Origin: JBFHNV01 sp965365655
Lineage (GTDB): Bacteria > Pseudomonadota > Gammaproteobacteria > HK1
Assembly (NCBI GenBank): GCA_965365655.1
Contig: CBDUCN010000034.1
Coordinates: 1-24,468 of the forward strand
Direction of reading: 5' to 3'
DNA: 24,468 nt
Position 1 is the first letter of the stretch. Every line of letters starts with the position of its first letter. The position numbers and the translations under genes are program-made. The notes beneath the pieces are model-generated. The model searched no databases. It was not told where the DNA came from and was given only the letters and a program-made list of their open reading frames with translations. This document shows positions 21,879 to 24,468 of the stretch, in pieces.

Positions 21879-24468
21879 ATGGACTGCCCCGGGTGCCACG
21901 CACCCAACCCCGACGTGGCGCGGTTCTGCTCGAGATGCGGCACCGCGCTGCACCCGTCGTGTCCGCAGTGCGGCGCCGCGACCGTCTCGGGAGACCGCTT
22001 CTGCGGGCAGTGCGGTGCGACGCTGGGCGCGGCGGCCCCCGCGCGCGACGAGCCCTCCGCCGAGCGACGCCAGGTCACGGTGATGTTCTGCGACCTCGTG
22101 GGCTCCACCGCGATGTCGCGCGCGCTGGATCCGGAGGATCTGCGCGACGTCATCGTCGCGTACCAGGACGCGTGCCGCCCCGTCATCCAGCGCTTCGGCG
22201 GCTACCTCGCGCGCTACCTGGGCGACGGCATCCTGGTCTACTTCGGCTATCCGCAGGCCCACGAGGACGATGCCGAACGGGCGGTGCACGCGGCGCTCGC
22301 GATCGTGCACGCGGTGCAGCAGCTGCCCGCGGTGGGCGGCGCGCCGCGCCCGGCGGTGCGTGTCGGCATCGCGACCGGGCTGGTGGTGGTCGGCGACCGG
22401 ATCGGCGAAGGCGCAGCGGCGCAGAAGGCGGCGCTGGGCGAGACGCCGAACCTCGCCGCCCGGCTGCAGGGCGAGGCGGGCGAGAACGAGGTGGTCATCG
22501 ACGCGACCACCCAGCGCCTGGCCGGGCGGCTGTTCGAGTACGAGGCGCTGGAGGGGCTGTCGCTGAAGGGCTTCGACACGCCGGTGTCCGGCTTTCGCGT
22601 GCTCGCCGAGTCGGTGGACGCGAGCCGCTTCGAGGCCATCCGCAGCATGGTGCAGACGCCGCTGGTGGGCCGCGACGCGGAGCTGGCGACGCTTCGCGAG
22701 CGCTGGGTGCGCGCGGCCGCCGGACACGGCCAGGTGGTGGTGCTGTCGGGCGAGGCGGGGATGGGCAAGTCACGCCTCGCGCAGGCGCTGATGGACACCC
22801 TGGCCGACCAGCCGCACGTGCGCCTGCGCTACCAGTGCTCGCCTCACCACGTGCACAGCGCGCTCTACCCGCTGTCGAGCCAGATCGAGCGCCGCGCGCG
22901 CTTCGACCCGCGGGACGACGCGCCGGCCAGGCTGCGCAAGCTCGAAGCGTTCCTCGATCCGCCGCCGTCACGGCGCGACGAGATGGTGCCCCTGGTCGCG
23001 GCGCTGCTGTCGATCCCGACCGAGGGCGTGTACCCGGCGCTCAACCTGAGCCCGCAGCGGCGCAAGGCGCGCACGCTCGCGGTGATCATGGAGATGCTGG
23101 AACGCGAGGCGCAGCCCGCGCCGCTGGTCCTGCTGGTCGAGGACATGCACTGGATCGACCCGACGTCGCGCGAGCTGGTGCAGATGATCGTGGACTGGGC
23201 GCGGGACGCGCGGGTGCTGGTGATCGTCACCACGCGGCCCGGCGAGACCGACGCCTGGAGCGACGCGCCCCACGTCACGACGATCGCGCTGGGCCGGCTG
23301 GAGCCCGGCGACTGCGCGCGGCTGGTGCCGGACGTCGCGGGCCGTTCCGACCTGTCCCCGGAGATGGTGGAACGCATCATCGCCCGCGCCGGCGGGATTC
23401 CGCTGTTCGTCGAGGAGCTGACGCGCAGCCTCGGGGAGTCGGGGCTGCTGGACGCGGACGCCGAGGGCCGCGCGTCGCCGGCGGCGCTCGACGCCGCGGC
23501 CATTCCGGCGACGCTGCAGGCGTCGCTGCTCGCGCGCCTCGATCGTCTCGGCCGGGCCAAGGAGCTGGCGCAGGTGGGTGCCGCCATCGGGCGCGACTTC
23601 TCGCAGTCCCTGCTCGCCGAGGTGACCGGCCTGCCGGCCGAGCGCATCGAGCAGGATCTCGCGGCGCTGGTCGACGCGCGGCTGCTGCAGAAGATGCTGT
23701 CGGAGGAGGACGACCGCTACGCGTTCCGGCACGCGCTGCTGCAGGACGCGGCGTACGAGAGCCTGCTGCGCCGGCGCCGCCAGGCCCTGCACGGGCGTAT
23801 CGCCGAGGCGATCGAGTCGCGCACCGGCAGGGCCGGCGGCACGCAGGCCGCCGTGCTGGCCCGCCACTACACCGAGGCCGGCATCGCGGAGCGCGCGGTG
23901 CCCTACTGGCTGGCCGCGGGGCACTGGGCCATCGAGCGATCGGCGGACGCCGACGCCATCGCGCACCTCGGCCGGGGCATCGCGCTGCTCGACGGCGTGG
24001 CGGACGAGGAGCAGCGGCGGCGCTTCGAGCTGGACCTCAAGATCCTGCTCACCGTCCCGCTGACCGCGGTGAAGGGCTACGTCGCGCCCGAGGTGCAGGC
24101 GCTGGTGACCCGCGCCCGCGAGCTGTGCCTCGAGGTGGACGATCCGCGCAAGCGCTTCCTGTCGGTGCACGGGCTGTACCGCTATCACGTGGTGCGCGCC
24201 GACCACCGCACCGCCGCGGACTACGCGCACGAGCTGCTGGAGATGGCCGACACGTCCGGGGACCCGGATGCGCGCCTCGAGGCCCACAAGTCCCTCGCGC
24301 TGAGCCTGACGCTGCTCGGCGAGTTCGCCGACGCGCGCCGCCACGCCGAGCAGGCGATCGCGCTGTTCGATCCCGAGCGCCACCGGCACCACGCGTTCGT
24401 CTACGGCACCGACCCCGGCGTGATCAGCTACAGCTACCTGGGCCACAGCCTGTGGTTCATGGGGCACC
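21879..24468 (+). CDS. Zinc-ribbon, class III adenylate/guanylate cyclase and AAA-type ATPase protein (runs off the right edge)
   Basis: The frame is open for 863 codons to the window edge, so the C-terminus is missing. Two zinc ribbons start the protein (CPGC...CSRC at 3-20 and CPQC...CGQC at 28-45). A class III cyclase domain follows (about 64-245), with metal-binding Asp72 (FCDLVGST) and Asp116 (LGDGILVYFGYP), and Asn191/Arg195 (NLAARL) for the transition state. Next comes an ATPase domain opening with PLVGRDAEL (261), with Walker A GEAGMGKS (291-298) and Walker B LVLLVEDMHWID near 420, then helical repeats of TPR type. The layout resembles large soluble cyclase/STAND-like regulators; cAMP production is likely but unproven. 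The ATG at 21879 has GGAAGGA upstream. It is divergent from the permease. Confidence 0.9.
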   Translation, partial: MDCPGCHAPNPDVARFCSRCGTALHPSCPQCGAATVSGDRFCGQCGATLGAAAPARDEPSAERRQVTVMFCDLVGSTAMSRALDPEDLRDVIVAYQDACRPVIQRFGGYLARYLGDGILVYFGYPQAHEDDAERAVHAALAIVHAVQQLPAVGGAPRPAVRVGIATGLVVVGDRIGEGAAAQKAALGETPNLAARLQGEAGENEVVIDATTQRLAGRLFEYEALEGLSLKGFDTPVSGFRVLAESVDASRFEAIRSMVQTPLVGRDAELATLRERWVRAAAGHGQVVVLSGEAGMGKSRLAQALMDTLADQPHVRLRYQCSPHHVHSALYPLSSQIERRARFDPRDDAPARLRKLEAFLDPPPSRRDEMVPLVAALLSIPTEGVYPALNLSPQRRKARTLAVIMEMLEREAQPAPLVLLVEDMHWIDPTSRELVQMIVDWARDARVLVIVTTRPGETDAWSDAPHVTTIALGRLEPGDCARLVPDVAGRSDLSPEMVERIIARAGGIPLFVEELTRSLGESGLLDADAEGRASPAALDAAAIPATLQASLLARLDRLGRAKELAQVGAAIGRDFSQSLLAEVTGLPAERIEQDLAALVDARLLQKMLSEEDDRYAFRHALLQDAAYESLLRRRRQALHGRIAEAIESRTGRAGGTQAAVLARHYTEAGIAERAVPYWLAAGHWAIERSADADAIAHLGRGIALLDGVADEEQRRRFELDLKILLTVPLTAVKGYVAPEVQALVTRARELCLEVDDPRKRFLSVHGLYRYHVVRADHRTAADYAHELLEMADTSGDPDARLEAHKSLALSLTLLGEFADARRHAEQAIALFDPERHRHHAFVYGTDPGVISYSYLGHSLWFMGH

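Noticed and set aside
22968..24467. Long minus-strand frame opposite the cyclase gene
   Set aside because: Antisense to clear cyclase and ATPase motifs; no signature of its own.
1..24468. CRISPR array, tRNA or rRNA genes, integrase or transposase
   Set aside because: No regularly spaced long repeats, tRNA-like cloverleaf with a CCA end or conserved TTCGA arm, rRNA segments or recombinase motifs were recognised when reading both strands.

Overview
The window is about 24.5 kb of very GC-rich bacterial chromosome, densely coded on both strands. I recognise no rRNA, tRNA, CRISPR array, transposase or phage gene. An 88-residue YbiI-type C4 zinc-finger protein, a DUF1631 protein, a PilZ protein, a HAMP-PAS-GGDEF-EAL protein, a tripartite hybrid histidine kinase and a class II cytochrome c together point to a free-living, respiring Proteobacterium, probably gamma or beta. 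No marker allows a finer placement.

Layout. 1-1737 (minus): a luciferase-like flavin monooxygenase followed closely by the start of a DUF1631 gene that leaves the window. 2025-5153 (plus): a membrane hybrid histidine kinase (HAMP-PAS-HisKA-HATPase-degenerate REC-REC-Hpt). 5271-7458 (minus): an acetamidase/formamidase and a PuuE-like deacetylase/allantoinase, divergent from a TauD/TfdA dioxygenase (7647-8678). 8919-9185 (plus): ybiI. 9393-10286 (minus): an orphan PhnD-type binding protein, divergent from the GGDEF-EAL protein (10450-12882). 12985-16187 (plus): a class II aldolase, an isocitrate lyase/PEP mutase family enzyme, an alpha/beta hydrolase, and a half-length DMT transporter coupled to the hydrolase. 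16296-21673 (minus): a GNAT acetyltransferase, a full-length DMT exporter, an Ldh-family oxidoreductase, cytochrome c-556, a PilZ protein and an APC permease. 21879 to the right edge (plus): a zinc-ribbon/class III cyclase/ATPase signalling protein, cut by the window.

Two themes stand out. One is signalling: the hybrid kinase, the GGDEF-EAL protein with its divergent periplasmic binding protein, the PilZ protein and the nucleotide cyclase. The other is accessory small-molecule catabolism and transport, covering amide/ureide nitrogen, 2-oxo and 2-hydroxy acids, flavin- and iron-dependent oxygenation, and amino-acid or metabolite transporters. Most genes are single or in pairs, so the region looks like a mosaic of accessory metabolic genes and not one large operon.

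No feature is clearly a new defence or mobile system. The most distinctive structures are non-coding: a dispersed CAGGCTGYTG-type intergenic repeat; a promoter/palindrome/direct-repeat block upstream of the alpha/beta hydrolase; strong perfect hairpins at many gene ends; and short upstream ORFs whose stop codons overlap the starts of the two large signalling genes. No gene-free stretch exceeds 300 bases; the longest is 14707-14988.
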